NCBI RefSeq assembly: GCF_011043625.1
Contig: NZ_JAAKGT010000012.1
Span: 82,113 to 146,112, forward strand
Origin: Caulobacter sp. 602-2
GTDB taxonomy: Bacteria; Pseudomonadota; Alphaproteobacteria; Caulobacterales; Caulobacteraceae
Reading direction: 5' to 3'
Length of the DNA: 64,000 nucleotides
The notes under the pieces are model-generated. The model was not told where the DNA came from and searched no databases. It saw only the letters and a list, made by a program, of their open reading frames with translations. Both the position numbers and the translations under genes were made by a program. Of this stretch, positions 19,140 through 26,807 are shown in pieces; the stretch's first letter is position 1, and the number at the start of each line of letters is the position of its first letter.

Positions 19140-19613
19140 TCAGATCGCCAGGCGCTCGGCGGCGACCCCGGCCGCCCGCAGGGCCGCCAGGCGGGCGAAG
19201 GCCAGGGTCAGGGCCTTGCGGCGGGCCCCCGCCAGCGGCGTGACGGGCGCGGCCCGCACCACGGCGCCGCCGAAGCCGTCGGCGACGATCAGGCCGGGCT
19301 CCTCCGGCAGGATCCCCTCGGGAAACTGCGGGGCGACGGCGAAGTGGAAGGCGTCGCAATAGGGGCCGTACTCGCCCCACTTGCGGTCGACGCGATAGTC
19401 GTCCAGCCCCGACTTCACCTCGACGATGACGATGTCGCCCTTGGGGCCCAGCGCCATCAGGTCGGCCCGGCGGCCGTTGGGCAGGGTCACCTCGGCCAGC
19501 GGCGCATAGCCCAGGTCGACCAGCAGCCGCGCGGCGCCGCGGGTGACGGCCAGGGTGGTCTCGGGGCGTCCCATGGCCGAGGGGGGGAGGCTGATGTCGA
19601 CGACGACGTCCAT
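19140..19613 (-). CDS. mmcB: MmcB-family DNA repair protein (putative endonuclease)
   Basis: 157 residues. Matches the alphaproteobacterial MmcB family: GRRADLMALGPKGDIVIVEV followed by KSG, then DRKWGEYGPYCDAFHFAV, which is the acid-and-lysine core (D..E.K) of a PD-(D/E)xK nuclease-like fold. MmcB is a DNA-damage-inducible protein needed for mitomycin C resistance in Caulobacter crescentus. The ATG at 19613 is preferred over the in-frame ATG at 19631 because the latter lies inside an SOS box, and GGTGG precedes the former. It probably cuts or processes crosslinked DNA; its exact activity is not known to me. Confidence 0.85.
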   Translation of the reverse strand: MDVVVDISLPPSAMGRPETTLAVTRGAARLLVDLGYAPLAEVTLPNGRRADLMALGPKGDIVIVEVKSGLDDYRVDRKWGEYGPYCDAFHFAVAPQFPEGILPEEPGLIVADGFGGAVVRAAPVTPLAGARRKALTLAFARLAALRAAGVAAERLAI

Positions 19614-19624
19614 GTCGCCACCAT

Positions 19625-19639
19625 GTTCCATCTTTGTTC
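19625..19639 (-). promoter_or_regulatory. SOS (LexA) box of mmcB
   Basis: GTTC-N7-GTTC (GTTC at 19625-19628 and 19636-19639) is an exact match to the alphaproteobacterial LexA operator. It ends 12 bases upstream of the chosen mmcB start. Confidence 0.8.
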
Positions 19640-19673
19640 GCGGCGCAAGCGAGGCTTCCTTCGAGGCGCGCCC

Positions 19674-20228
19674 TCACCCCCGCGCGTGCTTGGTCACCCT
19701 CAGGCGCGAGACGTCGTAGCCCATGGCCTTGGCCCGGTCGGTCAGGGTCTGGGTCAGGCCGGGCGTGGGCTTGTCGCGGGTCAGCAGCCAGAGATAGCGG
19801 CCGCTACCCTCGCCGACGATCGCCCAGCTGTAGTCGTCGGCGTGGTCCAGCACCCAGTAATCGCCGACGAAGAAGGGGCCGAAGAACGACACCTTCAGCT
19901 TGGCCCCAGTGGCCTTGTCGACCACCTTGGCCTTGCCCAGGCTGACCTTCTCGATGCCCTCGGGGCCGCCCTTGCGGCAGGTGTTGCGCACCTCGACCAG
20001 GCCGTCGGGTCGCAGCGCGTATTCGGCGGTGACGCCTTCGCAGCCCTTCTCGAAGCGGAAGTCGTAGCGGGCGGCCTCGTACCACAGGCCCAGATACTTG
20101 CTCAGTTCGACGGGCTTGGCCGGCTGCGGGGGCCGGGGATTGCCGACGGGGCCCGCGCCCGCGCAGGCGACCGCCGCGCCGAGGGCCAGCACGACCGCGC
20201 CGGCCAGCGCCAGGTGGCGTCGCCGCAC
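19674..20228 (-). CDS. Lipocalin-family outer-membrane lipoprotein (Blc-like)
   Basis: 184 residues. The N-terminus has a lipoprotein signal with lipobox AVAC (VVLALGAAVACAG). The lipocalin body begins at LGLWYEAARYDFRFEKGCEG (the GxW motif) and shows WVLDHADDYSWAIVG and LWLLTRDK, typical of bacterial lipocalins that bind lipids or other hydrophobic molecules. The GTG start at 20228 follows GGAGG and lies 2 bases from the stop of the upstream lipocalin, so the two are co-transcribed. The pair is probably a duplication. Confidence 0.88.
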   Translation of the reverse strand: MRRRHLALAGAVVLALGAAVACAGAGPVGNPRPPQPAKPVELSKYLGLWYEAARYDFRFEKGCEGVTAEYALRPDGLVEVRNTCRKGGPEGIEKVSLGKAKVVDKATGAKLKVSFFGPFFVGDYWVLDHADDYSWAIVGEGSGRYLWLLTRDKPTPGLTQTLTDRAKAMGYDVSRLRVTKHARG

Positions 20229-20230
20229 GC

Positions 20231-20770
20231 TCAGGCCTCCGGCTGCTGCGGGAAGACCAGCTTCTCGTAGCCCAGCGCCTTGACGCGGGCCAGGGCGGCC
20301 GCCTTGGCGGTCTCGTCCATCACCGGCTTGCGCGCCAGCAGCCAGACGAAGTTGCCGCCGGGCGTGGCCATGATCGCCCACGAGGCGTCCTCGGCGTGGT
20401 CCAGCACCCAGTATTCCTGCTTCTTCAACCCGCCCAGGAAGTTCATCGAGAACTTGGCGTTGTCGGATCCGGCGACGATCTTGCCGCTGGTGTTGAAGGT
20501 CTTGGCCTTGCCGGTGGCGCTGTCGCGCCGGCAGACCTGGCGCACCGAGAAGCTCTCGGCGGTCTTGGCCGTGAACTCGGTGGTCGGGGCCTCGCAGTTG
20601 CGCTGGCCCGAATTGGGCGTGCGGGCGATCTCGTACCACTTGCCCGAATAGAAGGCCGCCGCCACCGGTTTGGACGGCGGCTGGGCGCCGGCCAGGGCCG
20701 GCATGGGAAGGGCCATGGCCGACGTCGCGGCCAGGCTCGCCGCCAGGGACAGGATCAGGCTTACGCGCAT
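20231..20770 (-). CDS. Lipocalin-family exported protein
   Basis: 179 residues, first gene of a tandem pair. A Sec signal peptide (LILSLAASLAATSAMALP) without lipobox indicates a soluble periplasmic form. Lipocalin motifs: YSGKWYEIARTPNSGQRNC, YWVLDHAEDASWAIMATP and VWLLARKP. The same order and spacing as in the downstream lipocalin points to a tandem duplication, one copy now lipid-anchored and the other soluble. Ligands are unknown. Confidence 0.88.
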   Translation of the reverse strand: MRVSLILSLAASLAATSAMALPMPALAGAQPPSKPVAAAFYSGKWYEIARTPNSGQRNCEAPTTEFTAKTAESFSVRQVCRRDSATGKAKTFNTSGKIVAGSDNAKFSMNFLGGLKKQEYWVLDHAEDASWAIMATPGGNFVWLLARKPVMDETAKAAALARVKALGYEKLVFPQQPEA

Positions 20771-20904
20771 TCCGACACCTTGCTGCTTGGCGGGCTTTGC
20801 GCCCTGCTCAAGTTCATCCCCCGAAAGGAGGCAAACGCAAGGGCAGGCGGCGGTGTTCCCGGCGCAGCCTTCGCCATTCCGGCCGGGAGGAACGGGTGGT
20901 GGTC

Positions 20905-22173
20905 CTACGGGGCGTCCTGAACCCCCAGCACGGAGGACACGGATAGTTCCGGCGCCACGATGGCGAGATCGTAGCCGCGGATGATCGCGCGCCACTCAGG
21001 CGTCAGGGCTTCCAGATCGATGCTGCGCAAAGGGCGCAGATCCACCAGGAACCAGTCGCTTTGCGGCGTGCCCGACGGGCGGGCCAGCATCACGTCCTTG
21101 GACCAGTCGCTGTCCTTGCCCGTGGTCGCATCAAACTTGCGCACGGTCCTTTGGCGACCGACCCCGCCGTATCCGGCCTGTTCGCCTTTCGCGCCGGTGA
21201 CGACGATGTGGAGGGACTTTGCGCCCTCTCCGTCGGCGCGTTCAGCGACGAAGTTCCCCAGGTCGCGCTGGCCGAGTGGATTGTAGCCCTTGTAGAGGTG
21301 GTAGGCTCCGAACTTCATCAGGAGGCGCGCCTGCGGGGCCTCGGCAAGGTGCGTCGCCAGCGTCCGCTTCATCAGCCGCGCCCTGCGCCCGTTCGGATCG
21401 CCACGGCGAGACTGCGACGCCTGATAGATGGCGCGCGTCTCGCGCAGGGCGGCGAACAGCGCCTTGGCCCGGTCGCCGCCGTCCTGGTCGATGGCCGTTC
21501 CAGCCTGATCCAGCGTCGCATCGTCGGCTTTGAGCAGGAACAGGTCCATGGGCGAACCAGAGGTGAGCGCGGCCCGCGTCGCCGCTTGCTCCTGCTTGGC
21601 CAGCGCTTCGATCTGGGCGCGAGCGCGCGGCCCAGGGCCCGCCGCCAGCATCTGTTCGAACAGGTAGCCGCTGGCGCCCAGGAATTCCTGGTCCAGTCCC
21701 CACAGCTTGAAATCCGGTCCGGCGACGCCCGCGCAATCAGCCGCCGTCCGTCCCTCGTCGCGGCTGTTGAGAAAGGCCATGGCGTCGGGATGAGAGCGCA
21801 TGAAGTCGGAAATCTGCTGTTCGCGGTCCGGCGCTCTCATGCGTGCGTTGACCGCTCCAGCGGCCTCCGGCCCGGTCTCGACGGCCATGGCCGTCAGGCC
21901 GCCGGGGGCCATCAAGCGACAGACGTTCGTGGTGAAGGCGGGGATCTCGCGCGAAAAATGGCTCTCGCCGATGAGGACGTACCGGCTGTCGCCCACAGCC
22001 TCCGACAGTATCGCGGCTCCCGGGCCCGCGAAGCCATCCGGCCGGACCGTCAACGGCGATCCTGCCTGCGCCAGACGCTCGGCGAACGTGGGCGGTGCAA
22101 CAGTCTCGGCATGGGCGAACGCCGCCCACAGGCTTGCGAGCGCCAAAGCGGCCACAGTCGATTTCAGATTCAT
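20905..22173 (-). CDS. Exported erythromycin-esterase/ChaN-superfamily protein
   Basis: 422 residues with a Sec signal peptide (AALALASLWAAFAHA). The body has the superfamily pattern: LIGESHFSREIPAF near the N-terminus, MAVETGPE, an internal helical region, and RLLMKFGAYHLYKGYN. Erythromycin esterases (EreA) and ChaN-like haem-binding proteins share these His/Glu sites. Export is unusual for EreA, so a haem- or metal-related or other hydrolytic role is as likely as macrolide cleavage. It stands alone, with 134 and 235 bases of intergenic DNA on its sides. Confidence 0.6.
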   Translation of the reverse strand: MNLKSTVAALALASLWAAFAHAETVAPPTFAERLAQAGSPLTVRPDGFAGPGAAILSEAVGDSRYVLIGESHFSREIPAFTTNVCRLMAPGGLTAMAVETGPEAAGAVNARMRAPDREQQISDFMRSHPDAMAFLNSRDEGRTAADCAGVAGPDFKLWGLDQEFLGASGYLFEQMLAAGPGPRARAQIEALAKQEQAATRAALTSGSPMDLFLLKADDATLDQAGTAIDQDGGDRAKALFAALRETRAIYQASQSRRGDPNGRRARLMKRTLATHLAEAPQARLLMKFGAYHLYKGYNPLGQRDLGNFVAERADGEGAKSLHIVVTGAKGEQAGYGGVGRQRTVRKFDATTGKDSDWSKDVMLARPSGTPQSDWFLVDLRPLRSIDLEALTPEWRAIIRGYDLAIVAPELSVSSVLGVQDAP

Positions 22174-22408
22174 AGCGCACGCCCCGTTAGACGCAGCAGC
22201 CTTACGGAGATCACCAGGAGGTCGCGAGCTAAATCGCGATCATCGGGAAGTTGATCCTCAGTAATGTCGATCGCGGGGCGCAAGCGAAGCCAGGCCAGGC
22301 ATCTGCTTGCGACGCCCAGATGGTCGCCGCGAGCAGACGCCTGCCTTCGTCGACACCCGCCCTTGCGGCGGGTGCGACGGGAGAGGAGAGGGGCTCTCTT
22401 AGTTCAAC

Positions 22409-23533
22409 CTACTCCGCGGCGATGGTCACCGGGACGGCGCGGTCCTTGAAGTTGATGGCCTGCAGGTGGCGGATGCCTTCCTCGGCGATGTCGTCGCCGA
22501 CCATCCGGTCGCCCTCGGCCTTCAGTTCCTCCAGGTCGACGTACATGGCGTAGAACGCCTTGGTGCGGTCGGTGATGATGCCGGCGTTGAGCAGTGTCTT
22601 CACCAGCACCCGGAAGATGTTGGTCTGTTCCTTCATGTGCTCGCGGCGCAGGTCGTCGGTCATGATCTGCCCGTACTCCTCGACCACCTTGTCGGGGTCC
22701 AGGCCGAACTCGCGGTAGAGATCCAGCTGCTGGTGCGGCGAGACCAGGTTGAACAGCAGGGTCTGGAAGCAGTGAGCCGCCCAGTCCTCGATGATGGCGT
22801 GCTCTTCCGGCGAGAGCTTGGGCACGGTGCGGTCGGCCCAGATCTTCCCGAACTTGTGGTGGAAGGCCTCGTCGGTCATCACCAGCTGCAGCAGCTTCTT
22901 GCCGAGCGGATCGTGGATTTCCTTGAAGAAGGTGGCGAAGGCGCCCATGGCCAGGCCCTCGACCAGCATCTGCATGCCGATGATCTTCTTGTAGACCTCA
23001 GGCGCGGCGATGATCTCGACCAGCAGGCTCTTGAGCGCCGGGCCGCATTCGACCGGCTTGCCCCAGCGGGCCTTGATGTACTTGGCGAAGGCGGTGACGT
23101 GGCGCGCCTCTTCGCGGGTCTGGTTGGCGGCGTATTCCTGCGCGCCCTGGTCTTTCAGCACGTGGCACAGGCTGGCCGACAGGTTCAGCGCGCCCTGCTC
23201 GCCGTGCAGGATCGACGAGAAGCTGCGCAGCACCGACTGGTTGATGAAGCGGGTGCGCTGCTTGGGATCGGAGAGGTGGTTGGAGACGTAGTCGGTCGAC
23301 AGGGCGATCACCAGGTCCTCGGGAACCAGCGGCTGGTTCTCCATGTCGAACGGCTCGTCGAAATCGATATAGGCCTTGTCGAGCGGGTCCCAGAAGTGGT
23401 CGTGGGTGGCCGAGATGATCTTGTCGAAGGCGCTCGATCGGTTTCCGTACCGGTCGAGTTCGAGCATGGACTCGAAGTCGTCGGGCGCCACCGCATCGTA
23501 CATGGCGTCCTTGGTGATGTTCTTGTCCGTCAC
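22409..23533 (-). CDS. Ferritin-like di-iron protein
   Basis: 374 residues, no signal peptide. Four helices carry a di-iron ligand set: Glu in EQGALNLSA, EEARH (ExxH), Glu in VEGLAMGAF and DEAFHH (DExxH). This arrangement is that of ferritin-like oxygenases and desaturases such as AurF. The substrate is not recognisable. The GTG at 23533 has GAGGAG just upstream. It is divergent from the sirtuin gene, and a TetR-type operator lies in the shared region, which suggests induction by a ligand or substrate (inference). Confidence 0.7.
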   Translation of the reverse strand: MTDKNITKDAMYDAVAPDDFESMLELDRYGNRSSAFDKIISATHDHFWDPLDKAYIDFDEPFDMENQPLVPEDLVIALSTDYVSNHLSDPKQRTRFINQSVLRSFSSILHGEQGALNLSASLCHVLKDQGAQEYAANQTREEARHVTAFAKYIKARWGKPVECGPALKSLLVEIIAAPEVYKKIIGMQMLVEGLAMGAFATFFKEIHDPLGKKLLQLVMTDEAFHHKFGKIWADRTVPKLSPEEHAIIEDWAAHCFQTLLFNLVSPHQQLDLYREFGLDPDKVVEEYGQIMTDDLRREHMKEQTNIFRVLVKTLLNAGIITDRTKAFYAMYVDLEELKAEGDRMVGDDIAEEGIRHLQAINFKDRAVPVTIAAE

Positions 23534-23600
23534 GGTCGGCTCCTCTCCTGTAGGCCTCTCGGCTGCTCGACGGGGCCCGTCTGGCGCGGGCCTCTCCTCG

Positions 23601-23617
23601 AGTGAACACTGTCCACT
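23601..23617. promoter_or_regulatory. TetR-type operator candidate upstream of the di-iron gene
   Basis: AGTGAACACTGTCCACT is a 17-bp palindrome with one mismatch (half-sites AGTGAACA and TGTCCACT). On the minus strand a TTGACC lies just upstream and the palindrome occupies the expected -10 region, so binding should repress the di-iron gene. Confidence 0.5.
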
Positions 23618-23685
23618 CAAACTTCCGGTACGGTCAAATTAAAAATGACGGACCCGTCACCTTCGCCGCAGCCGCTTGAACCAGA

Positions 23686-24417
23686 ATGGGAAACATCGCC
23701 GTGGGCCTGCCAATGGGACTGAATGTCTTTGTGCTGACCGGAGCAGGGGTGTCCGCCGAGAGCGGGCTTGGCACCTTCCGCGACGAAGGCGGGGTATGGA
23801 CGCAGTACGACCTGGCCGAGGTCGCCACGCCCGAGGGCTTCGCCCGCGATCCGGCCAAGGTTCGGGCCTTCTACAACGCCCGCCGCGCCAACCTGGCCGC
23901 CGCCGCGCCCAATCCCGCCCATTTCGCCCTGGCGCGGCTGGAGCGCGAATTGGCGGCGCGGGGCGGGCGGCTCTTTCTGTGCACCCAGAACGTCGACGAC
24001 CTGCACGAGAAGGCCGGATCGACCGCCGTCGTCCACATGCACGGCGAGCTGGCGGTCACCCGCTGCCATGCCTGCGAGGCTGTCCGTCCCGACCCCGGCC
24101 CGCTGGACGCGGAGGCGGTGTGCGGATCCTGCGGCGCGGGCGGCATGGCGCGGCCGCACGTCGTCTGGTTCGGCGAGGTCCCGCTATTCATGGACGAGAT
24201 CTTCGACGCGCTGGAGGAGGCCGACCTGTTCGTCGCCATCGGCACCTCGGGCTCGGTCTATCCGGCCGCCGGCTTCGTGGGCGAGGCGCGGCGGATGGGC
24301 ATCCGCACCTGCGAGATCAACCTGGAACCCTCCGACAACGCCCGCGCCTTCGACGAGCGCCTCTACGGCCCGGCCGGCGAGGTCGTGCCGGCCTGGGTGG
24401 AGGCGGTGCTGCGGTAG
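23686..24417 (+). CDS. cobB: NAD-dependent protein deacylase (sirtuin, CobB)
   Basis: 243 residues. Removes acyl groups from lysines using NAD. The sirtuin motifs are in order: GAGVSAESGLGTFRD, TQNVDDLHEKAG, HMHGEL with catalytic His119, two Cys pairs (CHAC and CGSC) for the structural zinc, and GTSGSVYPAA. The start is uncertain: ATG 23686 gives a short leader, while ATG 23713 (MGLNVFVLTG) begins right at the fold. A known CobB substrate is acetyl-CoA synthetase, encoded about 21 kb away in this window. Confidence 0.92.
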   Translation: MGNIAVGLPMGLNVFVLTGAGVSAESGLGTFRDEGGVWTQYDLAEVATPEGFARDPAKVRAFYNARRANLAAAAPNPAHFALARLERELAARGGRLFLCTQNVDDLHEKAGSTAVVHMHGELAVTRCHACEAVRPDPGPLDAEAVCGSCGAGGMARPHVVWFGEVPLFMDEIFDALEEADLFVAIGTSGSVYPAAGFVGEARRMGIRTCEINLEPSDNARAFDERLYGPAGEVVPAWVEAVLR

Positions 24418-24444
24418 GGGCGCCCTGCGATCCCCAACGTCCCA

Positions 24445-24471
24445 TCATTCCCGCCACAAGGACGGGAATGA
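24445..24471. repeat. Small inverted repeat between convergent genes
   Basis: TCATTCCCG (24445-24453) and CGGGAATGA (24463-24471). This is a single hairpin of the CATTCCCG type between cobB and the LysR gene. It may serve as a bidirectional end signal although no T-tract is present. Confidence 0.55.
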
Positions 24472-24501
24472 CGGGAGATGAGGGGCGGCGCCGGCCTCCG
24501 C

Positions 24502-25395
24502 CTAGTCCTCCACCACCGGCGGCGGGATCAGGGCCAGGAAGTTGCGTACCAGGGGCGAGGCGTCGCCGGCCCGGGTGGCGATGGCCAGCGGCACCTGGGG
24601 CGCCGCGCCGTCGAGCGGGCGGTAGACGACGCCGCGCACGGCCAGCTGGGCGATCGAGCCTGGGGCCATGGCCACGCCCAGGCCGGCGGCGACCATGTTG
24701 ATCATCGCCACGATGTGCGGCGTCTCCTGGCCGATGGTCGGCTCGAACCCTTCCTGGGCGCAGGTCTCGCGGATCAGGCCCAGGAACGTGCGGCCGATCC
24801 CCTGCGAGAAGATCACGAACGGCTCGCCCGCCAGCGCCGCCACCGGCACCCGGGCCTGGGCGGCCAGGGGGTGGCCGGCCGGCAGGGCCAGGATCAGCGG
24901 CTCCTCGCCCAGGGGCAGCAGGTCCAGACCCTCGGCCGCGACGTTGCCGGGGCGCACGAAGGCCGCGTCCAGTTCCGAATGCAAAAGGCGCTCGGCGAGG
25001 CGCGCCGAGTGGCTTTCCTCGACGATCAGGCTGGCGTCGGGATACTTCCAGTGGAACACGGCGAAGGCCTCGGTCACCGCCGGATGGAAATTGGCCGACG
25101 AGGTGAAGCCGACCCGCAGCGCGCCGACATGGCCGCCGCCGGCCCGGCGGGCGGCTTCCTTGGCGCGTTCGGCCTGCTCAAGGATCAGCCGGGCCTCGGC
25201 CAGGAAGGCGCGGCCGGCCTCGGTCAGTTCGGCGCCGTGCGGCCGGCGCAGGAACAGCGGATAGCCGATCTCCTTCTCCAGGTCGCGGATCTGCTGGCTC
25301 AGCGGCGGCTGGCCGATGCCCAGACGCGCGGCCGCGCGCGTGAAGTTCAGCTCTTCCGCGAGGGCGACGAAATAGCGGACGTGGCGCAGTTCCAT
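24502..25395 (-). CDS. LysR-family transcriptional regulator
   Basis: 297 residues. The N-terminal winged helix-turn-helix is MELRHVRYFVALAEELNF, then RAAARLGIGQPPLSQQIRDL; the rest is a periplasmic-binding-protein-like effector domain (from about residue 90, GALRVGFTSSA). The pattern resembles the CatR/BenM branch that senses aromatic acids, but the ligand is not identifiable. No divergent target gene is present; the upstream gene is a small membrane protein on the same strand, so its regulon is probably elsewhere. Confidence 0.9.
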   Translation of the reverse strand: MELRHVRYFVALAEELNFTRAAARLGIGQPPLSQQIRDLEKEIGYPLFLRRPHGAELTEAGRAFLAEARLILEQAERAKEAARRAGGGHVGALRVGFTSSANFHPAVTEAFAVFHWKYPDASLIVEESHSARLAERLLHSELDAAFVRPGNVAAEGLDLLPLGEEPLILALPAGHPLAAQARVPVAALAGEPFVIFSQGIGRTFLGLIRETCAQEGFEPTIGQETPHIVAMINMVAAGLGVAMAPGSIAQLAVRGVVYRPLDGAAPQVPLAIATRAGDASPLVRNFLALIPPPVVED

Positions 25396-25422
25396 GGGGT
25401 GGCGCGAAACTCGGCGGAAAGT

Positions 25423-25614
25423 TCAGGCGGGCGGAAGCTTGCCCCGGACGGTCGGGCGGGCGCCTTTCCAGAGGAACACGGCCAGAGCCGCCAGAGCCGC
25501 TGGGATCAGGGCCAACAGCCATACGATCACCACGACCGTCAGTTGCAACACCGATAACGCGACCACGAGGGTCTTGTTCTCCGGCTTGCTTGCCTTGGGG
25601 CCTGTGATGGACAC
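25423..25614 (-). CDS. Small membrane protein, hypothetical
   Basis: 63 residues when started at GTG 25614 (GAGAGA upstream); the frame is open ten codons further to a TTG. One long hydrophobic stretch (TLVVALSVLQLTVVVIVWLL and onward, about residues 14-48) would form two short helices, followed by a basic tail. It ends 27 bases before the LysR start on the same strand. No family recognised. Confidence 0.45.
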   Translation of the reverse strand: MSITGPKASKPENKTLVVALSVLQLTVVVIVWLLALIPAALAALAVFLWKGARPTVRGKLPPA

Positions 25615-25806
25615 TGACGCAATCTCTCGCAACGCGGCTGGCAAGACTGCGCACGGCGAGCGAGCGCGTTCTGGCCAGTCGTCAGCGGTGTTGCATCGAC
25701 CTCCGACGAATCTGCGATAAGTATTGCGCAGAATCCGTAATATTCAATCGCAAACTCCCGCGACGGGGGATATTGTGTATTTGCGCACCGTTCGTTGCGC
25801 GAATTT

Positions 25807-25857
25807 TGAGGCAAAATATGGACGGCGCTCCAGGTATATCTGGAAAGTATTGCCTCA
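25807..25857. other. AT-rich structured segment downstream of the SWIM gene
   Basis: TGAGGCAA (25807-25814) and TTGCCTCA (25850-25857) are outer arms; the near-palindrome CCAGGTATATCTGG lies inside. The surrounding 25690-25877 is much more AT-rich than the genes. It may end the SWIM operon transcript or encode a small RNA; neither can be shown from sequence alone. Confidence 0.4.
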
Positions 25858-25877
25858 TATCTTTTGAGTATCGCTGA

Positions 25878-26288
25878 TCAGCCTTCCAGCGTCGCCAGCA
25901 CCTTCGGGTCGCGGCGGGCCAGATCCACCAGCCGCTCGACCAGGGCCTCGCGGCTGTCCAGGGCCAGGCCGTCGCGCAGGCGCGCCATGCGATCGCGCAC
26001 CGCCTGCAGGCCCGGTTCGTCCAGGGCGTTGGTCGCGACGACCACGGCGGCCTGGTGCTTGCAGGCGCCGAACTTGGCGAACCCCGGACAATCGCAGCGG
26101 CCCTCGCCGGCCGGCGCGCGAAGCTCGACCACATAGAGGTCGCCGGCGCTGCCGGTGACGTGGGCGGTCACCGCGTCGTCCTCGATCGACACCAGGTCGA
26201 CGTCGCCCTTGTCGGCGATCGCCGCGCCGCTTTCGAACCAGCGCTCGTCCATCCGCTCGCGCCAGGTTTCAGCGTCAAACAGGCTCAT
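25878..26288 (-). CDS. SWIM zinc-finger protein
   Basis: 136 residues. The SWIM motif CxCx(n)CxH is seen as CDCPGFAKFGACKH near residue 80, a zinc-binding module found in DNA- or protein-binding proteins. Flanking regions are helical. The ATG at 26288 overlaps the stop of the upstream metallopeptidase gene (ATGA), so the two are co-translated. Function unknown. Confidence 0.8.
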   Translation of the reverse strand: MSLFDAETWRERMDERWFESGAAIADKGDVDLVSIEDDAVTAHVTGSAGDLYVVELRAPAGEGRCDCPGFAKFGACKHQAAVVVATNALDEPGLQAVRDRMARLRDGLALDSREALVERLVDLARRDPKVLATLEG

Positions 26289-26686
26289 GCCTCGTCCTCG
26301 ATGCGATGGATGTCGTCGTCCGACAGCCCGAAATGATGGCCGATCTCGTGGACCAGCACGTGCTCGATCAGCGCGCCGAGGGTCACATCGCCGCGTTCGC
26401 ACCATTCGTCCAGGATCGGGCGGCGATAGAGGAAGACCATCGAGGGCTGGGCGCCCACGTCCAGCACCGAGCGGCGCGACAGGTCCACGCCCTGGTAGAG
26501 GCCGGTCAGTTCGAACGGGTCCTCGATACCCAGGCTGTCAAGCACCTCGTCGGTCGCGAAGTCGTCGATGCGGAAGACGACGTCGCCGGTCAGGCGGCGG
26601 AACTCGTCGGGCAGGGCGTCGAAGGCGGCCTTGGCCAGGGCGGCGAAGTCGTCCAGCGAGGGGGCGAGGCGGTCGGTCCAGGTCAT
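26285..26686 (-). CDS. Small zincin-type metallopeptidase-family protein
   Basis: 133 residues. The C-terminal zinc motif HVLVHEIGHHFGLSDDDIH contains HExxHxxG followed by an Asp, as in the short metallopeptidase family widespread in proteobacteria and actinobacteria. No signal peptide, so cytoplasmic. Substrate unknown. Its stop overlaps the SWIM gene start. It is divergent from divL, sharing a 121-bp promoter region. Confidence 0.82.
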   Translation of the reverse strand: MTWTDRLAPSLDDFAALAKAAFDALPDEFRRLTGDVVFRIDDFATDEVLDSLGIEDPFELTGLYQGVDLSRRSVLDVGAQPSMVFLYRRPILDEWCERGDVTLGALIEHVLVHEIGHHFGLSDDDIHRIEDEA

Positions 26687-26807
26687 GAACCTGAAATAGC
26701 GTGATTGCTCGCTGGGGGAAGGGGCCAGATCGCGCTCGCGCCGCGCGCGGTCTAAGCTGCCAAATCTGATTCGACCCTTACGCCTTCTGGGGCTAGCGAC
26801 ACGCCGG

